Shown here: piece after piece, positions 1 to 6,708 of the stretch | Numbering within the stretch: the stretch's first letter is position 1 | Layout: every line of letters starts with the position of its first letter | Assembly (NCBI GenBank): GCA_937892105.1 | Contig: CALAUZ010000301.1 | Coordinates: forward strand, 1-24,696 | Direction: 5' to 3' | DNA length: 24,696 nt | From: an uncultured Fretibacterium sp. | Lineage (GTDB): Bacteria; Synergistota; Synergistia; Synergistales; Aminobacteriaceae | Made by a program: the position numbers and the translations under genes | The notes under the pieces: generated by a model | Databases searched by the model: none | Told to the model about the DNA's origin: nothing | What the model saw: only the letters and a program-made list of their open reading frames with translations

Positions 1-77
1 TGTGCTTTTGTGTATCTGCTGTATCTCTTAATTCCGAGTTTGCTTGCTGTCTTTCTTAGTTCTCTTATTGTTGCCAT
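1..77 (-). CDS. 5' fragment of a Rho-N/SAP-like small protein (partial)
   Basis: The minus strand opens with ATG at 77 and reads MATIRELRKTASKLGIKRYS before running off the window. This pattern (short basic helix, then a KxELI-type helix) resembles the N-terminal Rho-N/LEM-like helical modules of many small phage or mobile-element proteins. An AGGAG sequence lies 12 bases upstream, slightly far. The competing plus-strand frame is also open (1-129) and hydrophobic, but it has no visible start, and a good start plus RBS favours the minus strand. Function unknown; only 25 residues are visible. Confidence 0.5.
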   Translation of the reverse strand, partial: MATIRELRKTASKLGIKRYSRYTKA

Positions 78-136
78 GATGAAAATCTTCTCCTTTGACG
101 TTGTATTTGTCTCTGGATTTCAGGCCTGATTTCCTG

Positions 137-170
137 TTGACAACGTATATTATAAACCCTTAACGGTTTA
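137..170. promoter_or_regulatory. Operator-like inverted repeat between divergent genes
   Basis: TAAACC-N6-GGTTTA (153-170) is a perfect 6-bp inverted repeat in the gap between the leftmost minus gene and the HTH gene at 240. A TATAAT reads on the minus strand at 154-149, and TTGACA lies at 137-142 on plus. This is a plausible binding site for the adjacent HTH protein. Neither promoter has both good boxes at proper spacing. Confidence 0.3.
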
Positions 171-239
171 TTTTAATCAGTATAAATACTAATAATATCC
201 ATCGAAGGTATAGTATAATATGTGCAAGGAGGTATAGAT

Positions 240-518
240 ATGGAAAACGTATATGATGTGCGAGAAAAATACATGACAGCCCCGCAAGCAGCGGAATATT
301 TAGGACTAACGCGCAATCGTGTTGGCAGGTTATGTATTGATGGAAGGTTTGCGGGTGCAGTGAAAATTGGCCGTAACTGGATAATTCCTCGTAACGCAGT
401 AGAACATCATGAACGATTGAAACCTGGCGGATTATCGCGTCAAGATGACCAGGCGACAATAGCGAAACTGAGAGCAGAAATAGCGAGGCTGAAGGGAGTA
501 GCGTCTGATGGAGACTAA
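240..518 (+). CDS. Excisionase/MerR-like helix-turn-helix DNA-binding protein
   Basis: This 92-aa protein begins at ATG 240 behind AAGGAGG (226-232, 7-base spacing); a GTG at 222 is in frame but lacks an RBS. Residues about 12-60 (MTAPQAAEYLGLTRNRVGRL, then a GRF/KIGRNWIIP wing) match the HTH_17 excisionase-type winged helix: an AAEYLG helix, a recognition helix, and an IP-R end. The tail (about 65-92) is a charged helix rich in AKLRAEIARLK. Proteins of this type bind att sites or operators in mobile elements. It overlaps the next gene by 11 bases, so the two are probably co-translated. Recombination directionality or regulation are both possible; no integrase is visible in this window. Confidence 0.75.
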   Translation: MENVYDVREKYMTAPQAAEYLGLTRNRVGRLCIDGRFAGAVKIGRNWIIPRNAVEHHERLKPGGLSRQDDQATIAKLRAEIARLKGVASDGD

Positions 519-822
519 CGATGTCGGCTCAATGATGGTGGTGATAGACAGCCTGAGAACGTACCTAGAAAATGCGATTGATGGTTTGAAGGCAGAAATT
601 CGGATAAACGCAGTGAGGATAGAGGAAGTGAGGAGTACTGTAAACATGGACTTTATGACGCTGGCAATTGTAGTAGCGGTTGTAGGTTTGGCGATGGCAT
701 TTGCGCCGATGCTCCGGGATATGTACAGCCGGAAGGATAAGCCAATGACTGCGGAAGATGTTAGGAATATTGTGCGTGATGAGTTTGCAAAATTGAATAT
801 GAAACAGGATAACTCTGCGTAA
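508..822 (+). CDS. Small coiled-coil membrane protein, paralogous to the one at 8373
   Basis: This 104-aa protein has an N-terminal heptad-like helix (residues about 8-48), one membrane segment (TLAIVVAVVGLAMAFAPML, about 52-70), then a basic loop and a short tail with KPMTAEDVRNIVRDEF. The tail matches that of the protein at 8373 (KPSFTLEDVKRLIEEN), so the two look like paralogs. The layout resembles small XhlA-like or holin-accessory phage proteins, but no family can be assigned firmly. ATG 508 has AAGGGAG at 492-498. It starts inside the end of the HTH gene and is presumably in the same transcript. Confidence 0.65.
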   Translation: METNDVGSMMVVIDSLRTYLENAIDGLKAEIRINAVRIEEVRSTVNMDFMTLAIVVAVVGLAMAFAPMLRDMYSRKDKPMTAEDVRNIVRDEFAKLNMKQDNSA

Positions 823-907
823 GTCTAAGACCAAGCAAAAACGCGAAGAGGACAAAATCCTGCTGGCAAGTGTGCGAGAACAGCTGAAGGGAGGAATGAC
901 GGAATGA
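815..907 (+). CDS. Possible 30-codon basic peptide with non-ATG start
   Basis: The gap between two membrane-protein genes has an open frame reading RKSKTKQKREEDKILLASV..., ending in a TGA that overlaps the next gene's ATG as ATGA. That arrangement suggests translational coupling. However, the frame opens only at 803 and holds no ATG, GTG or TTG start upstream of the conserved-looking part; CTG at 815 is the only near-start. It could instead be the C-terminus of the 508-822 gene reached by a frameshift, or chance. Confidence 0.2.
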   Translation: MRKSKTKQKREEDKILLASVREQLKGGMTE

Positions 908-1272
908 CAATTCGGGAGAAGATAGAGGCGAGGAATGCTGAACGCAGGAACACAGACGGTCTAAATCGGGCATTATGGCGCATGTCTGGAATAAATCCTA
1001 GCGGGATATGCGATTGGGACTGTAATAGCTCTGATGATAGAGAGGCTGAAATGACAACAGAAGAGAGGATAGCGCAGTTAGAGGCAAAACTAGCTGATAT
1101 TGAAGACCAGCTGAATATGGCATATGACGATTTGGACAGGCGATTGAATGAAGCTGTCTCTGAACGTTCATACAGGCTTGCGGTTGTTGGTGTAGTAATT
1201 TCAGCGGTAATCGGAAGTAATCCAGATAGTAATTGCGCTGGTGAAATAGCGAGGCTGAAAGCTGGTGAGTAA
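904..1272 (+). CDS. Small coiled-coil protein with a C-terminal membrane segment
   Basis: This 122-aa protein starts at ATG 904 behind GGGAGG (889-894). The N-terminal half is polar; an internal Met-Thr-Thr-Glu-Glu start-like site at residue 50 begins a coiled coil (ERIAQLEAKLADIEDQL), followed by one hydrophobic segment (LAVVGVVISAVIG, about 97-109). It resembles the neighbouring membrane protein, but its cytoplasmic tail is short and odd. The last residues, EIARLKAGE, are encoded by a 17-bp exact copy of the end of the HTH gene (477-493 and 1243-1259). This suggests recombination replaced the original C-terminus. Function unknown. Confidence 0.55.
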   Translation: MTIREKIEARNAERRNTDGLNRALWRMSGINPSGICDWDCNSSDDREAEMTTEERIAQLEAKLADIEDQLNMAYDDLDRRLNEAVSERSYRLAVVGVVISAVIGSNPDSNCAGEIARLKAGE

Positions 1273-1345
1273 GTAAAAACCCAGAAAAAATAGACAAAAG
1301 GAACGATTTGTGATAAACTTCCATATGATACGAGAAGTGTGATAG

Positions 1346-1379
1346 ATAGACGACTTCAGAAATGAGGCCGTCTATTTTT
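1346..1379 (+). terminator. Strong intrinsic terminator
   Basis: ATAGACG (1346-1352) pairs with CGTCTAT (1369-1375), and inside it CTTCA pairs with TGAGG around a GAAA tetraloop. Only one A-C mismatch interrupts the 13-position stem. A TTTT run follows. It separates the HTH/membrane-protein cassette from the DUF5681 gene at 1401. Confidence 0.75.
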
Positions 1380-1400
1380 ATGCGTATAGGAGGTGAGATG

Positions 1401-1730
1401 ATGCCTGCTAACAGGTCAAAAACAGGCAAATTTATAGCAGGTCAGTCAGGCAATCCCACTGGCCGTCCCAAAATCCCCGAAGATGTGAAAGAGGCAATTC
1501 GAGCGGCATGTCCCAAAGCTGTTGATGTGCTTGTGTCCATGCTAGACAGCAAGAAAGAAGCGTACAGGCTGGAAGCGGCGAAGACCCTGCTAGACAGGGG
1601 TTACGGCAAGCCAACGCAGATGCAAGATATATCGCTGGACATGGGGGGGACACTGGACATAACGGGACAAATTCGGAGAGCCCTGCTAGAGGCTGAGAAT
1701 GATAGATGTGGAGTTGAAATCACAGATTGA
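1401..1730 (+). CDS. DUF5681-type small phage protein (small-terminase-like)
   Basis: This 109-aa protein starts at ATG 1401 behind AGGAGG (1388-1393, 7-base spacing); the tandem ATG at 1398 and one at 1362 are in frame. The N-terminus KFIAGQSGNPTGRPKIPEDV is the hallmark of DUF5681 proteins, which often lie just ahead of phage terminase genes and resemble small terminase DNA-binding subunits. The middle (LDSKKEAYRLEAAKTLLDRG) is an ARM/helical stretch usual for the family. No large terminase follows: the 14-bp arm of the hairpin at 1728-1784 begins at its stop codon. It is probably intact but orphaned. Confidence 0.65.
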   Translation: MPANRSKTGKFIAGQSGNPTGRPKIPEDVKEAIRAACPKAVDVLVSMLDSKKEAYRLEAAKTLLDRGYGKPTQMQDISLDMGGTLDITGQIRRALLEAENDRCGVEITD

Positions 1731-1784
1731 ACAATGGCCGTCTTACTCACGACTAAAGTCGCGAGAATGCGACGGCCATTGTTC
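1728..1784. repeat. 57-bp hairpin element: perfect 14-bp inverted repeat around an IS200/IS605-like stem-loop
   Basis: GAACAATGGCCGTC (1728-1741) is repeated as its exact reverse complement at 1771-1784. Read on minus, the inside holds CTCGCGACT-TT-AGTCGTGAG, a 9-bp stem with one G-T wobble. Such CGACTTTAGTCG hairpins are typical of IS200/IS605-family ends and their RNAs. On plus the wobble becomes A-C, so minus is the better folding strand. There is no U-tract, so it is a poor terminator. It abuts the broken primase fragment on one side and the DUF5681 stop codon on the other. Confidence 0.6.
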
Positions 1785-1946
1785 AAGAAAATTATTATTA
1801 TTCCTGTAATTACCCTTGTATAATACCGGCACATAGTCAAAAGATACTGCCTGAGCAAGTGATTGCTCATCATTAACTTCTATTCGTTTACTGTAAATGC
1901 AGTCATTGATTTTCTCGATATGATTTGAAGAATAAATCGTAAACAT
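1743..1946 (-). pseudogene. N-terminal fragment of a phage/plasmid primase-like protein
   Basis: ATG 1946 follows an AAGGGGGG stretch. About 54 residues read MFTIYSSNHIEKINDCIYS ... FDYVPVLYKGNYRNNNNFLE. That pattern (FD-V-x-YKxxYRNxxNFL) is the usual N-terminus of phage PrimPol-like primases, just before their acidic MDCDN catalytic segment. The frame then enters the hairpin at 1784 and stops at 1743, so the catalytic part is missing. It overlaps or abuts the upstream small gene and was presumably co-transcribed with it. The family call rests on a short stretch. Confidence 0.45.
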
Positions 1947-1950
1947 TTTA

Positions 1951-2190
1951 TTAAATTTCCCCCCTTGCAATAAATTCTTCCAGTATTTGATTTATCAATC
2001 CTGTTACGCTGGTCTTTGTTCCATCCTGTAATTGTCTCTTAGCTGCTATTTTGTTCAGCTCAGACATTGTTGACGGCTTCATTATTAAATTAAAGCGTTT
2101 GCTCCTGTTTTCTTCGTCAGTCCTCTTCGGTCTGCCTCGTTTCTTATTGTCTGAACTATCCGTATTACTTGAGAAAAAATTAAAACTCAT
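1951..2190 (-). CDS. Small AT-hook/ribbon-helix-helix-like DNA-binding protein
   Basis: This 79-aa protein has ATG at 2190 with AGAGGTG eight bases upstream. Residues about 17-25 (KKRGRPKRT) form an AT-hook-like GRP motif. The rest (SKRFNLIMKPSTMSELNKIA ... SVTGLINQILEEFI) has the strand-helix-helix outline of Arc/CopG ribbon-helix-helix proteins. Such genes commonly sit next to plasmid or phage replication genes, which agrees with the primase fragment just downstream. No partner toxin is visible. The role, copy control or repression, is inferred. Confidence 0.6.
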   Translation of the reverse strand: MSFNFFSSNTDSSDNKKRGRPKRTDEENRSKRFNLIMKPSTMSELNKIAAKRQLQDGTKTSVTGLINQILEEFIARGEI

Positions 2191-2215
2191 TAAAAATACA
2201 CCTCTTATAAATAAT

Positions 2216-2246
2216 ATAAGTGAGAGAAATAAATTCCCTCACTTAT
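2216..2246 (-). terminator. Hairpin downstream of the 295-aa gene
   Basis: ATAAGTGAG (2216-2224) pairs exactly with CTCACTTAT (2238-2246). On the minus strand it is followed by a T/A-rich stretch (ATTATTTATAAG) rather than a clean U-run. It lies between the 295-aa gene and the small DNA-binding gene, so it could partially terminate the upstream message. Confidence 0.4.
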
Positions 2247-2302
2247 TTGTTCTGGTTACGAAATATAAAGTCCCTTAGTGTTTATAGTCGATAGAATTTC
2301 GA

Positions 2303-3190
2303 TTACTGTGTAATCCAATCTCCCAAGAAACTGTCGATTTCGTATTTTGGCTTCGGCTTCTTTCTCGTAATTCTCTGCTTTGTCGCAGAACGCTCGACCT
2401 GATATTGCAAGACTTCCTGTACTTCTTTCGTTGTAAGTAAACTTATATTTTTATACGTCCCTATAATCATTTTTATTAACTCATCGCTAGGTTCAACATC
2501 GTTAGTTATAGTGCCTAGTGCAATATTGCGTATATAGTATCTCTTTCGAGACAAAAGTTCGGCATTTTCTTCGTCTATCCCCATGTTCCTCAACGAAGAA
2601 GCAATATTTTCCTGAGCATCAATTTCACAATCGTCTAGCGCATGTTCAGAATCAGAGCTATATGATGAATGGTCAACACGAAAAGACTTTTTAGTATTCG
2701 CATATTTTTCCCGCCTCTGGTCAATATTATTCTCGCACGCTATGAGTGCTAATTCTAGTGGTACAGGTTCTTCTGTCAAAATATCAATCTGTGTATTCGT
2801 AGCATTATAGTGTCGTGGTTCAAATAGATTTTTTTTCTTTGCAGGTATACACGCCCAAATTTCCTGATTACTACCCCATAATTTTACTGCTGATGGCTGC
2901 TTGCGCACAACCTTCCAGAGATATTTGCATTGAGAAAAAATATCCCAGTTATCCCAGATTATAGTGTTGTATTTAACATTAGCAGGAACAAATCCATTAG
3001 AAAGCACCATATTCATCATCTGTCCTACTGTAAGCCCAGTGAGTGAAGTATAGAGTTTAGTCTTACTGTTAGGCTGTAATGTCTTGTAAGGTATATCTTT
3101 TTTCGACATCGGTATTGCGTTATAAAATTTATCAGTATCAGAAAATAGATTATTATTTCTTATTCTATAATTACCTGCGTCTTCACACAT
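2303..3190 (-). CDS. Unrecognised 295-aa accessory protein
   Basis: I do not recognise a family. The start chosen is ATG 3190, with GGGAGG 12 bases upstream; the open frame continues to 3364, but that part overlaps the promoter and looks non-coding. The middle has a Trp/Lys-rich segment (TIIWDNWDIFSQCKYLWKVV, then QEIWACIPAKKKN), and the second half is charged and helical. The end is very basic (KQRITRKKPKPKYEIDSFLGDWITQ region) and could contact nucleic acid. No signal peptide or membrane segment. The gene is AT-rich, unlike the core genes. It has a near-consensus promoter and sits upstream of the small DNA-binding gene and primase remnant, so a replication or control role is possible but unproven. 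Confidence 0.6.
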   Translation of the reverse strand: MCEDAGNYRIRNNNLFSDTDKFYNAIPMSKKDIPYKTLQPNSKTKLYTSLTGLTVGQMMNMVLSNGFVPANVKYNTIIWDNWDIFSQCKYLWKVVRKQPSAVKLWGSNQEIWACIPAKKKNLFEPRHYNATNTQIDILTEEPVPLELALIACENNIDQRREKYANTKKSFRVDHSSYSSDSEHALDDCEIDAQENIASSLRNMGIDEENAELLSRKRYYIRNIALGTITNDVEPSDELIKMIIGTYKNISLLTTKEVQEVLQYQVERSATKQRITRKKPKPKYEIDSFLGDWITQ

Positions 3191-3326
3191 AATAAAAATA
3201 ATCCTCCCTAATGAAATAAAAATATTTCGTGAAATTTTCAGTAAGCATTTGAATTTTACGGACAGTAACAAAACGAGATTTAACAGTAACAGTGAGTGAG
3301 TATTAACTAGCTTCTCGATTTTTGTA

Positions 3327-3355
3327 ATACTACACCTGTTATAAATAAATGTCAA
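3327..3355 (-). promoter_or_regulatory. Sigma-70-type promoter of the 295-aa gene
   Basis: On minus, TTGACA (3355-3350), a 17-base spacer and TAGTAT (3332-3327). This would start transcription near 3320 and leave a leader of about 130 bases before ATG 3190. Confidence 0.7.
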
Positions 3356-3416
3356 GCATTTCATAAAATAACCTGTTAAAATGTTATTTATTTCGTAAAG
3401 TTATCTGTTATAATGT
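3335..3416. repeat. Three CTGTTAwAA direct repeats in a divergent promoter region
   Basis: CTGTTATAAATA starts at 3336, CTGTTAAAATGT at 3373 and CTGTTATAATGT at 3405. The first lies in the spacer of the minus-strand promoter; the third contains a TATAAT (3409-3414) that could be the -10 of the ATPase gene. Spacing of 37 and 32 bp is roughly three helical turns, as expected for operator copies or iterons. Confidence 0.45.
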
Positions 3417-3452
3417 AAATATTTTTAATGAAGAAAGCAGGAGTAATAATTT

Positions 3453-4757
3453 ATGAAAAGAAGTGCCTTTAATAAGCTAAGGCAATGGAAGACTAAACCA
3501 GACCGAAAGCCTCTCATAATAAGAGGAGCACGACAGACAGGTAAGACTTGGCTGATGAAAGAATTTGGCCGGGCTTGCTATGAGCAGACTGTATACGTAA
3601 ATCTTGACACTGATAACATCGCAAAGTCTCTGTTTGCTCAGGACTTAGATGTTCATCGTATAATTCGTGGACTTGAGATAGCTCACAATACAAAAATTAT
3701 TCCTGAACAGACGCTAATAATTCTTGACGAGATACAGGAAGCACCACAGGCTTTAACAGCTCTGAAATATTTTTACGAGCAGTTCCCTCAATACCATATA
3801 ATTACAGCTGGCTCACTCTTAGGCGTAAGTCTTCACGAAGCTAATTCTTTCCCAGTCGGCAAAGTTGATTTCATGTCGCTCTACCCTCTGACTTTTCAGG
3901 AGTTCCTTAGAGCGTCAGGTAAGAATAATCTGCTTGAGCTGATAGACACGAAAGATTTTACAATGATGAAAATATTTCGCAACGACTTCATTGAAACTCT
4001 CAGACAATATTATTACGTCGGAGGAATGCCTGAAGCTGTCGCAAGTTTCGTAGCTAATTCGGACTATAACGAAGTTCGTAATATACAGAAAAATATTTTA
4101 ATGGCATATGAGATGGATTTTTCTAAACATGTGCCTTATCGGGAAATTCCGCGTCTCAGAATGCTGTGGAAGAGTATTCCTATTCAATTAGCCAGAGAAA
4201 ACAAGAAATTTATGTACAATCAGGTTAAAGAAGGCTCAAGAGCTAAAGAATACGAGAATGCTCTATTATGGCTCTCTGACTGCGGACTGATACGGAAAGT
4301 TAGCCGCATATCGAAACCTTCAATGCCTTTGAGTGCCTATGAGGACTTGAAATCGTTTAAGGTCTACCTGCTTGACGTTGGACTTCTCTGTGCTCTTTCA
4401 GAACTTCCAGCTAAGACGTTAATAGACGGCAACAGAATATTCACAGAGTTCAAAGGAGCATTGACAGAACAGTATGTGTGCCAGCAGCTTACTGCTTCAG
4501 AAGTTCCATTGTTCTACTGGTCAAGAGAACGCGGTGATGCTGAAGTTGACTTCGTTATTCAGATTGATGAAAAAGTATTGCCCGTAGAAGTCAAAGCAGA
4601 ACGAAATCTACAGGCAAAAAGTTTGAAAGTATACTATGAGAAGTACAACCCTGATGTTGCAATCAGGGTCTCTATGGCTGACTATGAGCGTCAGGACTGG
4701 TTAATAAATATTCCGCTCTATGCTATTGAGCTAATAGGTAATCTTTGGGTGGAGTAG
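3453..4757 (+). CDS. AAA ATPase of the AAA_14/DUF4143 family
   Basis: This 434-aa protein has ATG 3453 with AGGAG ten bases upstream. The P-loop is GARQTGKT (residues 25-32), and Walker B is LIILDEIQ (D92, E93). The C-terminal part is the DUF4143 domain, ending in YWSRERGDAEVDFVIQ ... LPVEVKAE (about 353-380). That segment resembles a restriction-endonuclease-like E-D-VEVK fold. Length and domain order are normal for the family, which is abundant in anaerobes but of unclear function; DNA-linked ATPase or defence-related roles have been suggested. It is a cargo-like gene here: it reads against its neighbours, and its 3' end overlaps the helicase 3' end by 35 bp. Confidence 0.85.
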   Translation: MKRSAFNKLRQWKTKPDRKPLIIRGARQTGKTWLMKEFGRACYEQTVYVNLDTDNIAKSLFAQDLDVHRIIRGLEIAHNTKIIPEQTLIILDEIQEAPQALTALKYFYEQFPQYHIITAGSLLGVSLHEANSFPVGKVDFMSLYPLTFQEFLRASGKNNLLELIDTKDFTMMKIFRNDFIETLRQYYYVGGMPEAVASFVANSDYNEVRNIQKNILMAYEMDFSKHVPYREIPRLRMLWKSIPIQLARENKKFMYNQVKEGSRAKEYENALLWLSDCGLIRKVSRISKPSMPLSAYEDLKSFKVYLLDVGLLCALSELPAKTLIDGNRIFTEFKGALTEQYVCQQLTASEVPLFYWSRERGDAEVDFVIQIDEKVLPVEVKAERNLQAKSLKVYYEKYNPDVAIRVSMADYERQDWLINIPLYAIELIGNLWVE

Positions 4758-6708
4758 GTATGGTATACATTAGCTTTTGATTAGTAGCTATCGCAGGCTG
4801 TCTATTAATAGTGGGTTTTTCCTGCACAGAAGGTATTGGGGTAACGTCAGCCTTAGATTCACAATCTGAGTCAGATTTTACAGGTGGTGTATATATTATT
4901 TTAACTATTCTCTTGTCGCTAGTACGTTTATAATAAACTGTAATACCGTACTGATTAAGTTTCTCTCGAATTACTTCGCTTAATCTGCGTCCGAAATTAC
5001 GGGGGTCTTTCGGTAATAATTTCTTCTCGCCGGTTGTTGCACGCTTACGTACTTCTTTAAGTAAATCTCTTGTTGGATTATCCCATACTAATACTTGCTT
5101 TGCACTTTTGTTCACACTGTACTTTTCTTCTGCCATTATATAAATTATGTTGGCCAGCGGATCGCTAGTTATCTCATAAGAATTTGCTTCAGTCTGCTTA
5201 TTTATTACAGTGTCCTTGAACTCCTCATCACTGAATGGCAATTTGCCCGTACTAGCAGCTTTCATGATGAAAAGACATGTATCAAGCATTCGGGCATCAA
5301 TATTTTTACTATAGTCGATAATGCCAAGAGCAGCACTTACAGCGTCAAGCAATGCACCGAGTATCATAGGACGTTTTTGCTCAAACAATTCATTAAGTTC
5401 TTTTTCTGTCTTCCTGCTGGTGTTATCCAGCTTCTGAAGTTTTACACAAAAGCATCGTTCTTCTAAGTCTTCAGCAGGCGGTGTAAAGTTGATACTGTTG
5501 ATAATCATTGCATTCTGAGACTTGATTGCAACAGCACTATTATCTGATCGGAGCTGTCGTGATACAGTCCCTGCCCCTGTAACTATACGGCATAATCTAT
5601 CACTCCAAGCCTGTGAAAATCTCGACACGTTATCAACCCCTATAATGTAACTGGATGAACATGCCGCCGTCATATCGCGTTGTGTTCGTGAAGGTGCTAT
5701 TACTCCTGCAGAATCAGGGTCTATTAAACTTTTAAGGAACTTAGTCAGCATAGTTTTGCCTCGTCCCTTATCACCATTCAACCATAGTATGGGACTTTTC
5801 ACCATTGGATTAAGCGTCGCTAACATCCAACCTAATACAAGTCTGAAGTCATCATCATTGACATTAATAAATTCACGTAAATCCTGAAGTGAAGCCCCTT
5901 TCTGAGGAGTAGGTAATGGAGACGCGAATTTCTGAATGAAAAGCACTGGAGCATCTTTCTCATCAATCTCCCGCCAACCGGCATCATCTATCTCTATTAC
6001 TTTGTGCGCTTCATTGTGAAGACACAGATATATCTTCCTATTACTGCTACCTATTCTGGTGAAGACCTCTTTATAGCTTATTGTTTCGTCAAAATCTGCT
6101 ATTGCCATCAGGTCTACTATGCTAACCTTTACTTTAGGCATTGTAGCCTCTTCATCTTTTGAGCTGACAAGAAGCCAATTTGCAAATCTTTCCGATTTTA
6201 ATTCGTTCAGTTCAGTGGAATCACCTACAGGGTAGCTTACATAGACGGTATCGCCGTAAATTCCCTTCATCTTTGCTAACGAAATCTTGCTGCTGTCAAT
6301 GTCTTTCTTCAATTCAGCTATGATGTTTTTGAACCCAGCCTCGTCTGCCCAAAGAGCATAATCGCCGCCGAGAGCGACATATGCACCAGTTCGAGCGGTA
6401 ACGATAGTAGCAATTTGTGGGATTGGTTTACCCAAATCGAGAACCTCCTCTTTTAATTCTTGCTTGATGGAAATATTGAGAACCCAGCCCCCCTTGCTAT
6501 CGGGGGGAGTGTTATTGAGCATGTCAGCCTCAGTAACGCCGAGAGCCTTTGCGAGGGCTTTAATCTCCTCAAAGCGTGGTGAAACTTTTTCTGCTTCCCA
6601 ACGTCTTATGGTCATATAGGACAAGCCAAGAACGTTGGCTAATTCCTCCTGAGAAAGCCCTGCTTTTTTCCTGAGTTTCTTTAGTCTTTCGCCGAAAGTA
6701 TCACTCAT
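4723..6708 (-). CDS. XRE-HTH/helicase fusion (phage replication ATPase)
   Basis: This 661-aa protein starts at ATG 6708 inside the stop of the antirepressor gene (ATGAGTGA). Residues about 5-60 are an XRE/Cro-type HTH (LKKLRKKAGLSQEELANVLG, then LSYMTIRRWE as recognition helix). The middle is unassigned. A helicase/primase-associated ATPase core follows: Walker A NGDKGRGKT near 311-318, Walker B-like YIIGVDN near 353-359, a sensor-like NAMIINSIN, and an LEERCF arginine-finger-like segment. This resembles D5/superfamily 3-like phage or plasmid helicases. The expected job is unwinding at an origin during element replication. The fused HTH is unusual, and its recognition helix nearly copies that of the XRE protein at 7985. 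Confidence 0.75.
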   Translation of the reverse strand: MSDTFGERLKKLRKKAGLSQEELANVLGLSYMTIRRWEAEKVSPRFEEIKALAKALGVTEADMLNNTPPDSKGGWVLNISIKQELKEEVLDLGKPIPQIATIVTARTGAYVALGGDYALWADEAGFKNIIAELKKDIDSSKISLAKMKGIYGDTVYVSYPVGDSTELNELKSERFANWLLVSSKDEEATMPKVKVSIVDLMAIADFDETISYKEVFTRIGSSNRKIYLCLHNEAHKVIEIDDAGWREIDEKDAPVLFIQKFASPLPTPQKGASLQDLREFINVNDDDFRLVLGWMLATLNPMVKSPILWLNGDKGRGKTMLTKFLKSLIDPDSAGVIAPSRTQRDMTAACSSSYIIGVDNVSRFSQAWSDRLCRIVTGAGTVSRQLRSDNSAVAIKSQNAMIINSINFTPPAEDLEERCFCVKLQKLDNTSRKTEKELNELFEQKRPMILGALLDAVSAALGIIDYSKNIDARMLDTCLFIMKAASTGKLPFSDEEFKDTVINKQTEANSYEITSDPLANIIYIMAEEKYSVNKSAKQVLVWDNPTRDLLKEVRKRATTGEKKLLPKDPRNFGRRLSEVIREKLNQYGITVYYKRTSDKRIVKIIYTPPVKSDSDCESKADVTPIPSVQEKPTINRQPAIATNQKLMYTIPTPPKDYLLAQ

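Noticed and set aside
1..129. Plus-strand hydrophobic frame at the left edge
   Set aside because: No start is visible in the window and the minus strand has a better start, RBS and recognisable sequence.
3191..3364. N-terminal extension of the 295-aa protein to 3364
   Set aside because: It would overlap the promoter boxes and encodes an AT-rich pseudo-membrane stretch; ATG 3190 has an RBS.
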